In this document: piece after piece, positions 1 to 11,556 of the stretch
Layout of the letters: each line of letters opens with the position of its first letter
Numbering within the stretch: the first letter of the stretch is position 1
Assembly (NCBI GenBank): GCA_018398585.1
Contig: JAGTTD010000001.1
Span: 23,319,438-23,383,437, forward strand
Direction of reading: 5' to 3'
DNA length: 64,000 bases
Source: Simmondsia chinensis
Taxonomy: Eukaryota > Streptophyta > Magnoliopsida > Caryophyllales > Simmondsiaceae
Notes under the pieces: generated by a model
Database searches by the model: none
What the model was told of the DNA's origin: nothing
Seen by the model: only the letters and a program-made list of their open reading frames with translations
Translations under genes and position numbers: made by a program

Positions 1-1128
1 ATATTTAGAATATTTTTAGGAGATTTGGTAGGATTCTAATAGGTGAATTAACGTGTATAAAGAGGGGAGAAATCATCAGACTTAGTACGCCTTTTTTCTC
101 CCCTTTTCTCTAACTTCTCATTCGGGTTTTCATCATGTCTCTGCACGGCTAAACCTTTATACTTGGTCGAAGGAAACGGAAGCCTGGGAATCAATAAAAC
201 TGTGAGATCTAATTTATTTATTTTTTTTATTGTTCAATTTATGCTTTGAGTATCGGATGTTTTTCTGAGCCTATTTTCATGATTGCTCGTTTAATTACTA
301 GGAGGCCTACTAGTTTATTATTCGTTGCAATCTACTGCTAGATTAGATATCAAATCCGTAATTGTTTGATCCCTCTAATTTGTGAAGCAACTAAGATTTA
401 ATGATTTGCTGCGTCAGAAATTATTAAATCTGAGGAAGAACGCCCGACTAAATTAAATGCAACCGCTTGTGCTTGTGTTGTTTAGCTTCATAGATCTCTC
501 TAATTCTTAAGGCTGCTACTAGATTAAACCTTTAGCGCTTGTCTTGGGTTGTTTAGTAGTTAGGATTAATTAGATCTCTTGTTTTCTATTTAACTGCGAC
601 TAAGGAGAGATAGGAAAATAATTCCAACGGTGAATATTCAGGGTGTGAATTGATATATACTTGCATCAATGATCAGTTGTAAAATTCCGATGGTGGATGT
701 TGACTTTGACCAAGGTTTGTTCTTTTGATTGATTTCAATACTTCAATTTGAATTGTTCCTCAATTATTTGTCTTAAAATTGTTTTCGTCAAACTCAAACC
801 CCCCCCCCCCCCCCCCCCGCGCCCCCCATCCTTGTTCACGTAGCATAAAACTAGGCTAGATACTCTCCGTGGGAACGATCCTTACTCGCACCACTACATG
901 TATTTTTAAGAGTATAGGTTTTATACTTGGTTGCCTGCGAAAGCACACCACACAACGAGGTGCCCAAAGTTGAAGGACCATCCCAACGAAATATGCTTGC
1001 ATCGTCGCTCTGTGCAATACTCCGATGAACCCTTGATGGAAAAACAAGAACTCCTCCATATTTGAGACCGTGTTCCAGCAAACAACGTAAGTATGGGAGA
1101 AGGGGGACTGGTCCAAGATGTAAGGACC
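1..1128. other. Noncoding DNA, possibly the 3' part of an old gypsy LTR
   Basis: I see no convincing gene here. The stretch holds T-rich and A-rich spacer, a pure C run at 799-818, and near 860-885 a phrase (tctccgtgggaacgatcc) of the type often found at the 3' end of plant Ty3/gypsy LTRs. The tRNA-primer site that should follow such an LTR is not recognisable, so the assignment is weak. The small reading frames between 850 and 1120 overlap each other on one strand and show no protein family features. Confidence 0.3.
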
Positions 1129-1788
1129 CTAGTCCGACATCAGGAAGATCACGTCATCAACACAAGCAAGAACATGGAAAAGTAGATTCCGCCCCGTGGC
1201 ATAAAGCTCACCCTTATAAAGCCATTCGTCCTCCCAGGTCAACACCTTGTGGGTATTGGCCCATTCTCCATCTGACCCCGAGGTATGATCGTAAACCAGC
1301 AAATGGACGAAGAAGCCAAATGACTTAGCAAAACCTCGACACCCGATGACAGCTGTCATATAGCATTGAACAAACGGGGCTAAGACCTCAGTTAAGGAGC
1401 CCAATGGGAGATAGAAGCTAGTAGCCAGGTTAAAAACAGAGAGGCGAGATGGACCGGCCAGATTAAACTCCTTACACAAGGCCACCCCCCTGTGACATCC
1501 CATGATCCTCTTATGCCTAGAAAGAAACTCCACTAAAGATTGAGGGATGACCGTCTCGACTGTAGGGATGCCAAGGAAGACCAAGATGTCATCCGAGTCT
1601 ATGTAACAACGAGACTGGACGAGCACACCATCAATATAACAGTCTAAGGAACGAAATGCTTGGGTATCTATAAAACGGCGATTGTTTATGAAGCGAGAAT
1701 GAGTGCGAGACAGGGTATGAAAATTTAAAAGAGACTTCGCCAGGAGATAAGAGAAAATCTCAAAAGTTATATCCTCCGAGTCAGCCAT
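1129..1788 (-). CDS. F-box-like protein, short (219 aa)
   Basis: This is the only host-like gene in the window. The N-terminal 45 residues follow the F-box pattern: an I-x-F-E-I-F-S-Y-L-L-A-K-S-L-L core, then a conserved-type serine/arginine stretch and F-I-N-N-R-R-F, resembling the usual Leu-Pro-x-Lys-Ser-Leu-Leu and Phe-Ile-x-x-x-x-F of plant F-box proteins. F-box proteins bind SKP1 and recruit substrates to SCF ubiquitin ligases; that role is inferred from family knowledge. The remaining 170 residues have alternating hydrophobic and tryptophan-containing segments like an F-box-associated region, but I cannot identify Kelch or leucine-rich repeats. At 219 residues it is shorter than the usual 350-400, so it may be a truncated copy. 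The ATG was chosen because it starts the frame 8-10 codons before the F-box and lies about 115 nt downstream of a TATA box. No introns are evident. Confidence 0.55.
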   Translation of the reverse strand: MADSEDITFEIFSYLLAKSLLNFHTLSRTHSRFINNRRFIDTQAFRSLDCYIDGVLVQSRCYIDSDDILVFLGIPTVETVIPQSLVEFLSRHKRIMGCHRGVALCKEFNLAGPSRLSVFNLATSFYLPLGSLTEVLAPFVQCYMTAVIGCRGFAKSFGFFVHLLVYDHTSGSDGEWANTHKVLTWEDEWLYKGELYATGRNLLFHVLACVDDVIFLMSD

Positions 1789-1902
1789 TACTTAACCAGG
1801 CGAGTTTTCAAATGGGGTGAAGTAACATGAGAATCTAAATTGGGAATGAAGACTTGGGAATTGAGAGTCAAGTGGAATATCTCCAAGGCGACAAGCCCAT
1901 CC

Positions 1903-1914
1903 TTATATATAAAC
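1903..1914 (-). promoter_or_regulatory. TATA box for the F-box-like gene
   Basis: On the minus strand the sequence reads TTTATATATAAGG. It lies about 115 nt upstream of the ATG at 1788, leaving room for a leader of about 80 nt. The spacing is typical for a plant RNA polymerase II promoter. It is consistent with a real transcription unit but does not prove one. Confidence 0.45.
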
Positions 1915-2569
1915 AAACACTCGGACTAAGTGGCAAACGAGAATCATTTGCGAAATGGCAGGGGACTAATTGGTAACTATTGACAACTAACACCTACGTA
2001 AGAATACAAAGCCTTAAAACCCAAAGTGTATCTCGGTTCGGAAAGTAACCTAGACAGTGTCCACGAACAACTACATTCAGCCAGCAAGGCACGGACGCAT
2101 CTCGTCACCGAGATACATCCCAAACCATGGTGGGATGTCGTAACAGCGTCCAAGGCAAAATGCATCTTGGGCCTGCAGGGGCATCAAGCCCCAAGTTAGG
2201 ACCTCATCCGAAGAATCAGCTGACAACTGTTGTCCGCCGTCACGAGACGAGGAAGCCGCTATCCAAAGCCGGGAGCCCTAATGGTAGGGGATAATTGCAC
2301 CCCACATTGAAGATCAGGCAAAATACATCCCCGTACTGAATAGGACTTAGAGGTTCCCCTTAGAAAAAAGCTATAAATATGGTTTAAGGCCTTGAGGATG
2401 AGGAGGTCATTCTTCCCCCTCTAACGAATCCAGTTCAAAAGTTGGACCAGTTACTTTTTCTTTTTACTCTATTTCACTTGCAGCCAATCGAGACATTCTT
2501 GTATCTAATCCCATAATTAATAAAGGAAAGGTTTGAGTTTGACCTTCCATTAAAAGAACATGTACCCAA
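1915..2569. other. Noncoding spacer with an LTR-like or promoter-like patch
   Basis: No gene is visible. At 2371-2380 there is a plus-strand ctataaatat, preceded by a GC-richer stretch with short inverted repeats (2166-2290) and followed by a pyrimidine-rich leader (2410-2425). This order (GC-rich block, TATA box, C/T-rich start site) is that of a plant LTR U3-R region, but I find no partner copy in the window. Confidence 0.3.
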
Positions 2570-2993
2570 AACACTGCCCATTGCCAACAAGTTGCTGATT
2601 TCATCATTTTTTTTTACTTCATTTTGCCACCCAAAACTCAGCTTTTACATCAAGTTGGATGTTTTCTTGAAATGTTTAAGTTCTTGCACTTGATTTGTCC
2701 ATTTTGCCGCCCAAAATTGAGATTTGGAACAACTTGTACATGGTTTTGTTGTTTCCATGCTTTACCGTGTAAAATGATGTGTTTAGCCGGTTTTTTGCTT
2801 TAGTTTGAGGTATCTTGCATTCACTTATTGATGTTTATGATAAAACCTAGCAAGAATTAGCATAAAATGATTATTTTTGCAAGGAAATAATAATAGGAGT
2901 TAAAAAGAGCAAAAACGATAAAAGTTTGATGTAAAATGGTTCAAAAATGAACCTGAATGATATGAATAATTATGTACTAAATTAGACTTATCA
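2570..2993 (-). repeat. Athila-like LTR fragment (5' part of the LTR)
   Basis: Reversed, this stretch begins TGATAAGTC and runs parallel to the start of the complete solo LTR at 22487 and to the LTRs at 47428-48119 and 55270-56483. Shared phrases are the 'cctagcaagaatt' block and the 'caacttgt' blocks. It is cut off near 2570, so about 1 kb of the LTR's 3' part is missing. At 2994 it adjoins copia coding sequence, so it probably entered that copia copy. Confidence 0.65.
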
Positions 2994-3067
2994 GGTACAT
3001 GTGTGGATGGTTTATTCATGATATTTCCAGATCAAAACTATGATAGTTATATGAATGAATCTAACAT
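2994..3067 (+). pseudogene. Old copia pol scrap (A0), GAG-pre-integrase region
   Basis: The 74 bp translate to a short stretch matching the segment of A1 at about 18780-18850 (cysteine-rich approach to the integrase zinc finger; T-C-V-D-x-L-F-M-x-F-P). It is bounded by the Athila-like LTR fragment on the left and the A2 LTR on the right. It appears to be the left stub of an old plus-strand copia copy whose later part survives at 14554-15050. Confidence 0.55.
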
Positions 3068-5187
3068 TATTGGGTTCACAGTTCTCCAACTTTGGTCACA
3101 ACAAAGGGCGCCTATGAAAGCACTCAGCATAGGAAACTCTTCTCACTACCTAAGCTCCCTGGCTGAGAGTCACATTTCGTGATACCTCACGTGCAAGAGT
3201 TCCTAGGAATAGGGTTATCTCTATGGATCTCTTTGCTCTGATACTAATTGTTGGGACAAATTTCAAAAATTTTCCCTTATTTTATAAAATTAGCCCAGCA
3301 GAAAGGTCTAGAATTCATAATTCTAAACCTAAGGTTGATTTAAAATTCCTAATTTTAAATCTACAGATTCAAATTCCTAATTTAAATCTACTGGCCTCTA
3401 CTCTAATACATTCATAGCAATAATATGAACTTAAAATAGGCATAATAAGAAAAACTGTGAATAAATAGAAAAGCGAAAACTTAAATGACAAGGAAAGAAG
3501 AACATACCCAGAATTGCTCCAAAATAAGAATACCAAAAGGATGATAATAACTCCTCAGAAAGCTGAGAAAACCGAGAGAACACCGAGACCTAGCGGCCTT
3601 CTACGCAATGACTTGAACTGCCCTAAAATTTTTCTCCCAATAAGGCCTCCGAAGGGCAATACTTTCTAAAACCCTTAATTTTAAACTGATGCCAAACCTT
3701 TGGAATAAGTACATCTATTTATAATAGTATACCGAGGTGAAAAATTGCAACATGGGATTCGCCAATATAAATCAAAATGCAGCGCTTAACATAAAAAAGG
3801 GTCAAAATGTGTCGTTTCATTGCACAATTCACATGTGCTTTTGCCCTGTCACCACGTGCTACGTGGCACGCGGTGATTGGTCTGAGCCTGATGGCGCGGA
3901 TCCTCCCCTGAGGACCACCCCTATTAGCGTAGTCGCGGATCGCGAGACCTCTGCAGGACTTTTGCATTTTTTATTATTATTTTATTTTTTGTTTTTATTG
4001 GTCTCCCACATGTAAAAATTCATCTATGAATTTCAATTTTAAAAATTATTTTATTTTATAATTTTTAGCTTTTATTCATCTCATGAATAATGTTTTGCAA
4101 AATTGAATTTTCTCATCTCATGATTTCTTTAATATTTTTTCGATGGCAATAAATACAAAGGCTTGCACAGGACCTTAGGGACGATGTAAATCTTGCTCCT
4201 AATGGGTTAAATTAACCATCTCATGATATAATTTAATTATCATTTAACGGACTTAATTTCCCTAAATAAATCCCACTGCACTCTAAACTTAAACCATTTA
4301 TTCAATATCTCCCAAATAGATTACATTAATGGCAATAACGTCTGCACTAGATGTCCAGGACAAAGAATAAATATAACTACTACCATTATCCTTCTCATAG
4401 CTTCTCCATTAGTTACCGACTCGCCCTTTACTGACTAATTCACTTATACTTCAACATTTTCATAGTATAAATTCCAAATGTCAAACATTTGGAATACTTT
4501 GGCCAAAATTCCGAACTATTCAAATACTTGCAAATCATTTAAGGGGTCATCTGTACCTCATAAGAGATTGTAAATTCCATATTGAATAGTTGATCTTGGT
4601 CTCACTTCACGCCGCTACCCTGTGTACATAGGAATTCAATCATTTGTCTAAACCTTACTTATAGTACACCTGTGCAACTAGAGTTCCATGCACAAGTCCC
4701 ATAATACTCTTAGGATTTAGAGTCGTCGTTCAAAAAGCACAACATGAATCACTCATCTTCGATAGTAGTCTAGAAACAAGCTACTCATATGGTCTAATTC
4801 AATGTGTCAATGTTATTAAACACACCTACCTAACAATTTTGGACCATCATCTACATGACCAAGACAAGTCATCTAAAGTGTTAAGTCATGGTCTTAACTG
4901 ACAAGTAGCCCAAGCTCATCATCGACCACAAGTTATTCAAATAACATTTCTTACCATTTATTCCAAGTCTATATGTGGCTTAATCTCATTATTCACTTAG
5001 AGCAAATATGTAAAATGTAGTCTGAGGACTCTGTCCATCTCATGGACGATACTTAAAAGAAAATCACATGCAGTATAAATGCTCACCTACACAAATTTAT
5101 CAAGGAAACAACTAGGACTTCAATTTTATTCTGTAATAAAATGACACTTGCAAGATAAATCTAGATTTCAAAACACTAATCCTAACA
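3068..5187 (-). repeat. 3' LTR of copia A2
   Basis: Reversed, it starts TGTTAGGATTAGTG and ends in CCCAATA. The last 185 bp (3068-3252 on this strand) form a module with a relict primer site, ctctgatacta at about 3237-3247, also seen in A3 and the solo LTR at 50654. The body runs parallel to the A1 and A3 LTRs. The internal boundary at 5188 is followed by the polypurine tract read in reverse (atctcccacttg), as expected. Confidence 0.85.
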
Positions 5188-6085
5188 ATCTCCCACTTGT
5201 CCTTAATCCAATTTATTACAAACTTTATACTTATCCCTTCTATGTATGATCCAAAGGTCTACTAAGTCAAAGCCTTTGTGAAGTCAACTACTATATCTGA
5301 ACCTACATGCCCTCTTTGCAGCTTCTAAAGTTGTAAGGCATTCAGCCTCTATGGTGAAGTCAGCAATACCAGACTTCTTGACACTCCACCCACTAATGGC
5401 TCCTACTCCAAGGGTCAAGACATGCCAAGATGTCGAACGTTTGGCATCTCTATCTGACTAGAAATCTAAATCAGTATAGCCAACTAGAACCAGCTCGAAC
5501 TAATTTGATAACCAAATCTTTACAGTTGATAATCACCCTACATCATTCCCAGTGAGTAGTATATTGTCGACATATAATACTAAGAAAGTCACTACTTTCT
5601 CTTGATGTCATTTGTACACGCACGATTCGTCAACCAATTGCTCAAAACCATAGACTTAATCGCTTCATTGAATCTAATATTCAATGAGTGTGATGCTTAC
5701 TTCAGTCCATATATGGACTTTTTCAGTTTGCATGCCATATGCTCCTAATTTTTTCAATGAAACCGTCTGGTTGCACCGTATAAATGTCTTGTTTAACACG
5801 ACCATTCCAAAGGGCCGTTTTGACTTCCATTTTCCAAATCTCATAATGAGCTGCAATGGATAGGAGTATCCTTATGGACTTTAGCATGGCTACTGGTGAG
5901 AAGGTCTCACCATAATAGATTCCTTCCTTTCGGGTAAAACCCTTAGCAACCAGTCTTGCCTTGAAGGTCACTACCTTCCCATCCACTCCTCTTTTCCTCT
6001 TGTAGACCCATACCCAACCAATGGGCTTAATGCCAACAAGTGCCTCTGTAAGATACCAGACTTGATTAGAATACATAGATCCTAT
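5188..6085 (-). pseudogene. A2 pol, RT core and RNase H remnant
   Basis: On the minus strand the frames give copia RT motifs: G-I-K-P-I-G, K-A-R-L-V-A-K-G-F-T, the F-S-P-V-A-M block and T-A-L-W-N-G (normally A-F-L-N-G), then further left a YVDD-type region around 5560-5580. After that the frame passes from the segment V-K-I-W almost directly to L-V-x-V-G-Y-T-D of RNase H near 5490. The 137 codons between, present in A1 at 20625-21035, are missing. Stops and frame changes are present throughout. The beginning of the RT lies across M at 8581-8940. Confidence 0.75.
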
Positions 6086-6547
6086 TGTCGTGATTGTAAT
6101 AGGAGGGATAAGTAGTAATAAGTCTTTAGTATCAAGTAAGAATCAAGTAGTTCATTTCAATTATAGTAGACTATATTAGCTCTATTAGTCCTTTAATTGT
6201 ATAAGCCACGTATTAGGGAATTCTAAGTAAGCATTTGTTAGATATTTTGGGGGAAATGTCGGTTAGTTAGTTAGGAATCTATGGTTAGTTAGTTAGTTAA
6301 GAATCTAGATATTTCTTTAAGTTGTTGCTAGATATTTTGATTAGCTTTTTCCACCTCTTGTTAGTAGTATAAATAGTTGTTCTTACCTTATAATATTCAT
6401 TTATGGAATAGACAAATATCTTCTTCCTCCCAATACTCTCTACTTCTCATCTATATTCTCTCTAATTCTCATCTTATTTTTTTCTTCTCAACCCGAATTC
6501 TCTCTCTCTCCTAGGTTTTGATCCAAGATTAATCTTGAATCATGACA
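6086..6547 (+). repeat. 5' LTR of M
   Basis: It runs from TGTCGTGATTG to ATCATGACA. A TATA box (gtagtataaatag) lies near 6365-6377, followed by a pyrimidine-rich leader as in other gypsy LTRs here. The primer site TGGTATCAGAGC follows at 6550. Compared with the 3' LTR there are several substitutions and a small indel near 6140, so the insertion is not recent. Confidence 0.85.
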
Positions 6548-6634
6548 ATTGGTATCAGAGCTTCGATTCTTGGCTCCAGAGCTTGCTGAATTTTTGCATC
6601 GGTCTTGCTAAAATTACATTGGAACTAACTGATT

Positions 6635-8171
6635 TTGCATCTAATCATGGCAACCATGGCTGGAGATTCATACCATGAGTCATTTCAGAGGATGATGCAG
6701 CTAGCTCAAAACATCATGGCGACATTGTCGAGTATGCAGCAATCGCAAGTAAAGATTCAAGCGCAACCTGATGTGCATAAAGGATTGGTGTCACCGTTTG
6801 TAGCAACAATGAAATTGAAGGCTCGTATTGAAGTCAGGAACCATAGGTCATTAAGAGTGAAGCATTTAGCATAGCCAAATTTGGTGATCAAGCTGCATCC
6901 TAGTCGCAAGAAATGTGGTTCTAGTAAGAGAACTAAAGCAAGAACAACCTTGAGGCGGTCCAAGATAGTGTTTGGACCTACAAGAATGCAAGAACAAATT
7001 GGTAGGCCAAATGCACCTTCTGATTTCTTATCGGATGTTCCTACATTACACACCAACCAAACCTTTAAAATTCAAAACAAGATTTATCAAGCAGCAACTA
7101 GAAAGCATACTACAGCACTACAACCTGTTGTTTAGAATGAATTGTTGCACCTAAATGAATCTGCAACAGCATTTCAATCTGCATTTCAATTTGATCAAGC
7201 GATCCTTGAAGAACAGAATTGTTCGTAGCCTGTGGGAATTCAGGATCCAGTCTATAAATTGGCAAATTCTCTTAGGGAAAGAGCAATGTCAATCTTGCAT
7301 CATAGTGGTAGGCCTCCCGATGTCCTACTTCCTAAGTTGAACGAAGGGAAGATTAAAGGAGTAGCATATGACAAGAGTCAAGGAGTTAGGCAGCCTGAAG
7401 TGCATAGGGGGGTTGGAATTGATGATCTAAGGAAGGCTGATATGCTAGCAAATTCAACAACGATGCAAGGCTATAATGCAGCTCTACCATCGGTTGTTCA
7501 TGATGAATTGATGATTGCATTTAATTTCAGGAAGTAGCACAAAAGGCTTATGAGGGAGTTAGTATTAGTTGATTCAATTGGGTGTTGCGAGGAAAGGATG
7601 AAGGAATCCTATGGCGATTGGTCCCAAGGATATGAACAAGAAATTGTGACTTATCATTCAGCTAATACTGCAAAACAAATTGCTTGGATAGGAAAGGTTC
7701 GTGAATCCTATGAAGTTAATCAACCGGTTTAATAATGCATCACATTTTACCAATAAGCCACTAGATTTTAATGTGTCTAATTTACATAGATCAAACTTCT
7801 TGCAGGATATCCTAACAAGAGATCAATTACATATACAGCTGAATGATGTTCCAAGGCAGCTAAAGGATCAATTAGTTCACGATCAGTGCAAGGAAATGTC
7901 AAGATCTAAACCTGCAGCAAAGATGTCTGGTGTCGGTCATATGGAATGCACAAGTTGTACTACAGATAGCGTGAAGATGAAACAAGCATTAATTCAAGAG
8001 GTCCAATTCTTTGCAGTACATTCTCACAGTACAAATGCAATTCTTGAAGTTCATCCAAGTCATACATTTCTTAATAAGATTCTTGAGGATAAGAATCTCA
8101 AAGTGGGGTGTATTGTCATGATTGTAATAGGAGGGATAAGTAGTAATAAGTCTTTAGTAGTAAGCAAGTAA
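6635..8171 (+). pseudogene. M internal frame, decayed, unknown function
   Basis: The open pieces at 6635-6874, 6881-7135, 7232-7537 and 7550-7732 share one frame; the last piece, 7701-8171, is in another. This indicates one ancestral frame of about 500 codons, now broken by stops and one frameshift. The first 50 residues (M-A-T-M-A-G-D-S..., then a Gln/Met-rich helix) resemble the N-terminus of a plant gypsy Gag, but no capsid or zinc knuckle is recognisable. The C-terminal end has S-H-T-F-L-N-K-I-L-E-D-K-N, the typical tail of a chromovirus Pol. The middle part is unknown. It has no visible resemblance to the frame of N. Confidence 0.55.
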
Positions 8172-8575
8172 GAATCAAGTAGTTTATTTCAATTGTAGTA
8201 GATTGTATTAGCTCTATTAGTCCTTTAATTGTACAATCCATGTATTACAAAATTCTAAGTAAGCATTTGTTAGATATTTTGGGCAAAAATGTCAGTTAGT
8301 TAGTTAGGAATCTACCGTTAGTTAGTTAGGAATCTAGATATTTCTTTAAGTTGTTGCTAGATATTTTGATTAGCTTTTGCCACCTTTGGTTAGTAGTATA
8401 GATAGTTGTTCTTACCTCGTAAGATTCATTCATAGAATAGACAAATATCTTCTTTCTCCCAATTCTCTCTGCTTCTCATCCCTATTCTCTCTAATTCTCA
8501 TCTAATTTCTTCTTCTCAACTCAAACTCTATGTCTCTTCTAGGTTATGATCCAAGATTAATCTTGAATCATGACA
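8114..8575 (+). repeat. 3' LTR of M
   Basis: It begins TGTCATGATTG directly after a G-rich polypurine tract and ends ATCATGACA before the duplicated CCTAT. Its length of 462 bp equals that of the 5' LTR. Confidence 0.85.
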
Positions 8576-8580
8576 CCTAT

Positions 8581-9826
8581 CTCAAATTTCATTGCTAAGA
8601 CCCACTAGTCAGCATCCTTGTCTTTAATTACCTAATTGTAGCTGAGAGGATCAAATTAAATGTCACGGTCAACCATTAAGGCTCTTTCCATGAACTTGTC
8701 AGGTACCTTGACAATCCTCCCACTACACCTAGGCTCTCGTGTACTAAGAACATTCTCAACTCAAACAGTAGGTGCATCTAATAGATCCACTATATCCCGA
8801 GTTTTGTCTAGCTATTCAGAATTAGCATCATTTTCTTTTAACTCCTCTAATACTACTCTACTTTTGCTTTTGTAGTCTACTACAAAATCCTCCTTCAAAA
8901 AATTTTCATTTACATTTACAAAAAACTTTTGATCAGAAGTATTGTAGAAAAGACCACCCTTGTTCCTTTGGGATAACCCCAAAAAGAGAGTGGTAAAGTA
9001 GCATGACTCATCACGGACCTTACCATCTCTAATATTTTCCTATTCCTTCTTTTTGCAATACTATTCTACTACAGTGTACCAGGAAGAAAGCTGAGATCTT
9101 ATCCCATTTGCAATTAGAAAATCCAAAAACTCACCCAAAGATATTCACCACCTCGATCTAATAGAACCGACTTAACTTTTTTACCTAATTGCTTTTCAAC
9201 TTCAGCTTTGTACTCTTTGAACTTTTCAAAGGAGTTTGACTTATGTCTCAGTAGGTAAACATATCCATTCCTTAAGTAATCAACAATCAATGTGACGAAG
9301 TACTCATATCCACCTTTTTCCTGAACATTCATTGGTCCACATACGTCTCTGTGAACCAACTCAAGCAAGTTACCAACCATGTTGCCTTTACTCGTAAAGG
9401 TAGACTTGGACATCTTTCCTTCTATGTAGGATTCTCAGATTCCTCATGACTTCAAGTCCAAAGCCTCTATCGGTCCATCTTTCACCAGTCTTTGGATCCT
9501 GTTCGAATTAATGTGACCTAAATGTTGATGCCATGTGTAGGCATTATTCCTTTTAGGCTATTTTCTTTTAGGAGATTGAACAAATGAGCTTGCGTTAGAT
9601 TCATTTAAACAAATATGAGAGTTTTGATCAATAAAGAACACGAATAAATCATTTATACATGTACATTTTTAAAATAAACAATTTATTTCTTATAATAACA
9701 GGTTCACAACCAAAATTAATTGAATAACCATTGGCCATAAAATGAGATACTTAAATCAAATTCCTGGGCAGTGTAGGTACAAATAAACAATCTTTTAAAA
9801 TCAAAACTCTTCCACTAAATACTAAG
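8581..9826 (-). pseudogene. A2 pol, GAG-pre-integrase, integrase and start of RT
   Basis: Read on the minus strand, the segment gives the GAG-pre-integrase region (about 9430-9826, broken), then integrase at 9114-9413: L-L-E-L-V-H-R-D-V-C-G-P (first Asp) and, at its end, L-D-R-G-G-E-Y (second Asp). Near 8971-8980 the frame goes from S-F-W-G-Y straight to P-K-G-T. Here A1 has 64 further codons bounded by two GGTTAT copies, so the C-terminal half of the integrase is missing. The remainder (8581-8930) is the acidic linker and the beginning of RT, cut by M. Confidence 0.75.
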
Positions 9827-10324
9827 CTAACATCTTCTACTCCTAAGACCACCACTCGTGTACCATGCCTGACCATCAGGTACAACTCCCCCATCATGTA
9901 GCCTTCTAGTTAGCCTGAGCTCCTGTAGCATATTATAGGCATGATCAGTTGAACCTGAGTCCACACACCAGGAACCTTGTGGACTCTCAACTACGTATGA
10001 CTCAACTAAGTGAGATATCATCATACCTTCACCAGATGGCTTAGCAGTCTCTGCAGGAAGAGAAGCTAAGTACTTAGTATAGTTCATCTTCCAATGGCTA
10101 GTTCTCTTGCAAAAGAAACACTTTCATTTTGCTAACTTCTTTATGGACTTCTTTGCTACACTAGCAACCTTGCCCATTCCTTTCTCTCTAATAGGTCTCT
10201 TGCGAGTAATAACTAAGTCTAACTTGTTTTTCCAGGCAAAGTAATTTGGTCCAATGAGTACAATATGCATTAGAATCAAGTGAAGTTTACCAGCCGTATC
10301 CATTTCAAAATACTGTAAATGCAA
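9827..10324 (-). pseudogene. A2 gag remnant and protease
   Basis: The gag start is at 10324 (M-H-L-Q-Y-F-E-M-D). It keeps the first part up to K-L-D-L-V-I-T and then jumps to a basic K-G-M-G-K-V-A-S-V-A segment and a damaged zinc knuckle (C-F-F-C-x-x-x-x-H-W-K). The roughly 190-residue capsid-like core seen in A1 (17800-18300) is absent, as in A3. The following frame holds the protease with an intact W-C-V-D-S-G-S-T active site near 9960. Stops and frame changes separate the parts. Confidence 0.7.
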
Positions 10325-10882
10325 ACATTTGTGTAACTGTCTAACAAGAGTCTTGTATAATGCAGTGATATCTATTCTTTTATTTTAGCATACACAATAA
10401 GTTAGGTATCCACTAAACTGTACTAAAATGCATGCAATGATGACCCAAACACACCATTCCTTACTCCCCGGCAGCAAAGTCGCACGAAGCTAGTTTGGGT
10501 GAGAACTATTCCCAATTAACATGTTTTCTTGCCACTCTTACTAAACATGATTAACTCACCACTTTGTCTTAGTCTCTAACATAACGCAACAAAGCTCCTC
10601 GGGAAGGCCAATGCATCATGCTAGTCAAGTGTAAACCATTACCTAAACCTCCATACAAATACACGTAATACTTCACGGTAGCGTGGCCGCGTCGCTTCTT
10701 TGCACTTTGATTTATCCTAATAGAAGTCTAACACTGTAATTTGCAAACTAACATCCTCTGCGGGGAGGTCTATCGATCTAGTATACTGCTAGACTGATAA
10801 TGGAGACCGCGAGGTTTCAACAATTGAACCTTGCTCCCACTTGATGTTTGTAAACTAGTGGTTTTTGATTAACTTGCATTTA

Positions 10883-11285
10883 CAACTTAGATTATCTCAT
10901 AATCCCCTTTAGAATCTCATTCTAAAAATAAACTAATAAAATTAATTAATTTTTATTTAAAAGTACCGAATTATAATTTACATTATCTCATAATCTAATT
11001 TAGAATCTCATTCTAAAGTTTAATTTTTTATTTGAAAACAATACCATCTTACAACTTAGATTATCTCATAATCTATTTTAGAATCTCATTCTAAATTTAA
11101 ATTAATTAATAAAACTTAATATTTTTTTGTTTAAAATAGTACTGACTTACAACATAGATTATTTATAATCTCTTTTAGAATCTTATTGTAAAATTAAATT
11201 AATTAATAAAAATTAATTTTTTAAATAGTGCTGACTTACAAATTAGATTATCTCATAATCTATTTTAGAATCTCATTTTAAAAAT
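10883..11285 (-). repeat. Twin-hairpin array in the A2 leader, 5 units
   Basis: Five units spaced 75-100 bp each carry two short inverted repeats. In the sense orientation these are AGATTATGAGATAATCT and TTAGAATGAGATTCTAA, or close variants: 7-bp arms around a GAG loop. A clear pair lies at 11058-11074 and 11078-11094. The units are separated by AT-rich linkers with 'ttaattaataaaa'. A1 has one such unit (17081-17117) and A3 has eight. Confidence 0.75.
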
Positions 11286-11404
11286 TAAACTAATTAATTA
11301 ATTTTAATTTTTTAATTTATTAATAAACCAGTACTGACGTCTACATGTCAGCGTCAGTATTATTTTTTAATTTTTTTAATTTTTTTAAATTAAAATAATT
11401 AATT

Positions 11405-11556
11405 TTAAAAATAATTGAATCTAATCTCATTAGCTGAATTTTGTCAGCTTTCATAAAAATAATTGAATCTAATCTCATTAGATCAATTTTATCCGATTTC
11501 GTAAAAATAATTGAATCTAATCTCATTAGATCAATTTTATCCAATTTTGTAATCAT
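11405..11556 (-). repeat. Three 51-bp tandem repeats in the A2 leader
   Basis: The block with 'gaatctaatctcattag' recurs three times with a 51-bp period. Each copy contains CTAATCTCATTAG, again an inverted repeat around CTC/GAG. The long frame across it on the minus strand (11341-11556) is a by-product of the repeat period being a multiple of three, not a gene. Confidence 0.7.

Larger units (their letters stand above)
6086..8575 (+). mobile_element. M: non-autonomous gypsy-derived LTR element
   Basis: This is a complete 2490-bp element with two 462-bp LTRs. It is flanked by an exact 5-bp duplication CCTAT (6081-6085 and 8576-8580) and sits inside the A2 reverse transcriptase. It has a Met-tRNA primer site (6550-6561) and a polypurine tract (aaagtggggtgta, 8100-8112). 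No protease, RT or integrase is present. The inside encodes a decayed unknown frame whose end (L-E-D-K-N at about 8086-8100) matches the C-terminal tail of chromovirus Pol proteins, so it derives from a gypsy element that lost its pol domains. The 3' LTR ends ATCATGACA, an exact inversion of its TGTCATGAT start. Confidence 0.85.

Noticed and set aside
3223..4015. Small frames in the A2 3' LTR
   Set aside because: LTR sequence shared with A3 and the solo LTR, with the frames not conserved between copies.
10883..11556. Possible CRISPR-like array in the A2 leader
   Set aside because: Units diverge, spacers are AT-rich and related to each other, and the context is a plant copia leader; these are tandem hairpin repeats.
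11341..11556. 71-residue repetitive protein on the minus strand
   Set aside because: It arises from 51-bp tandem repeats whose period is a multiple of three, in a noncoding leader.
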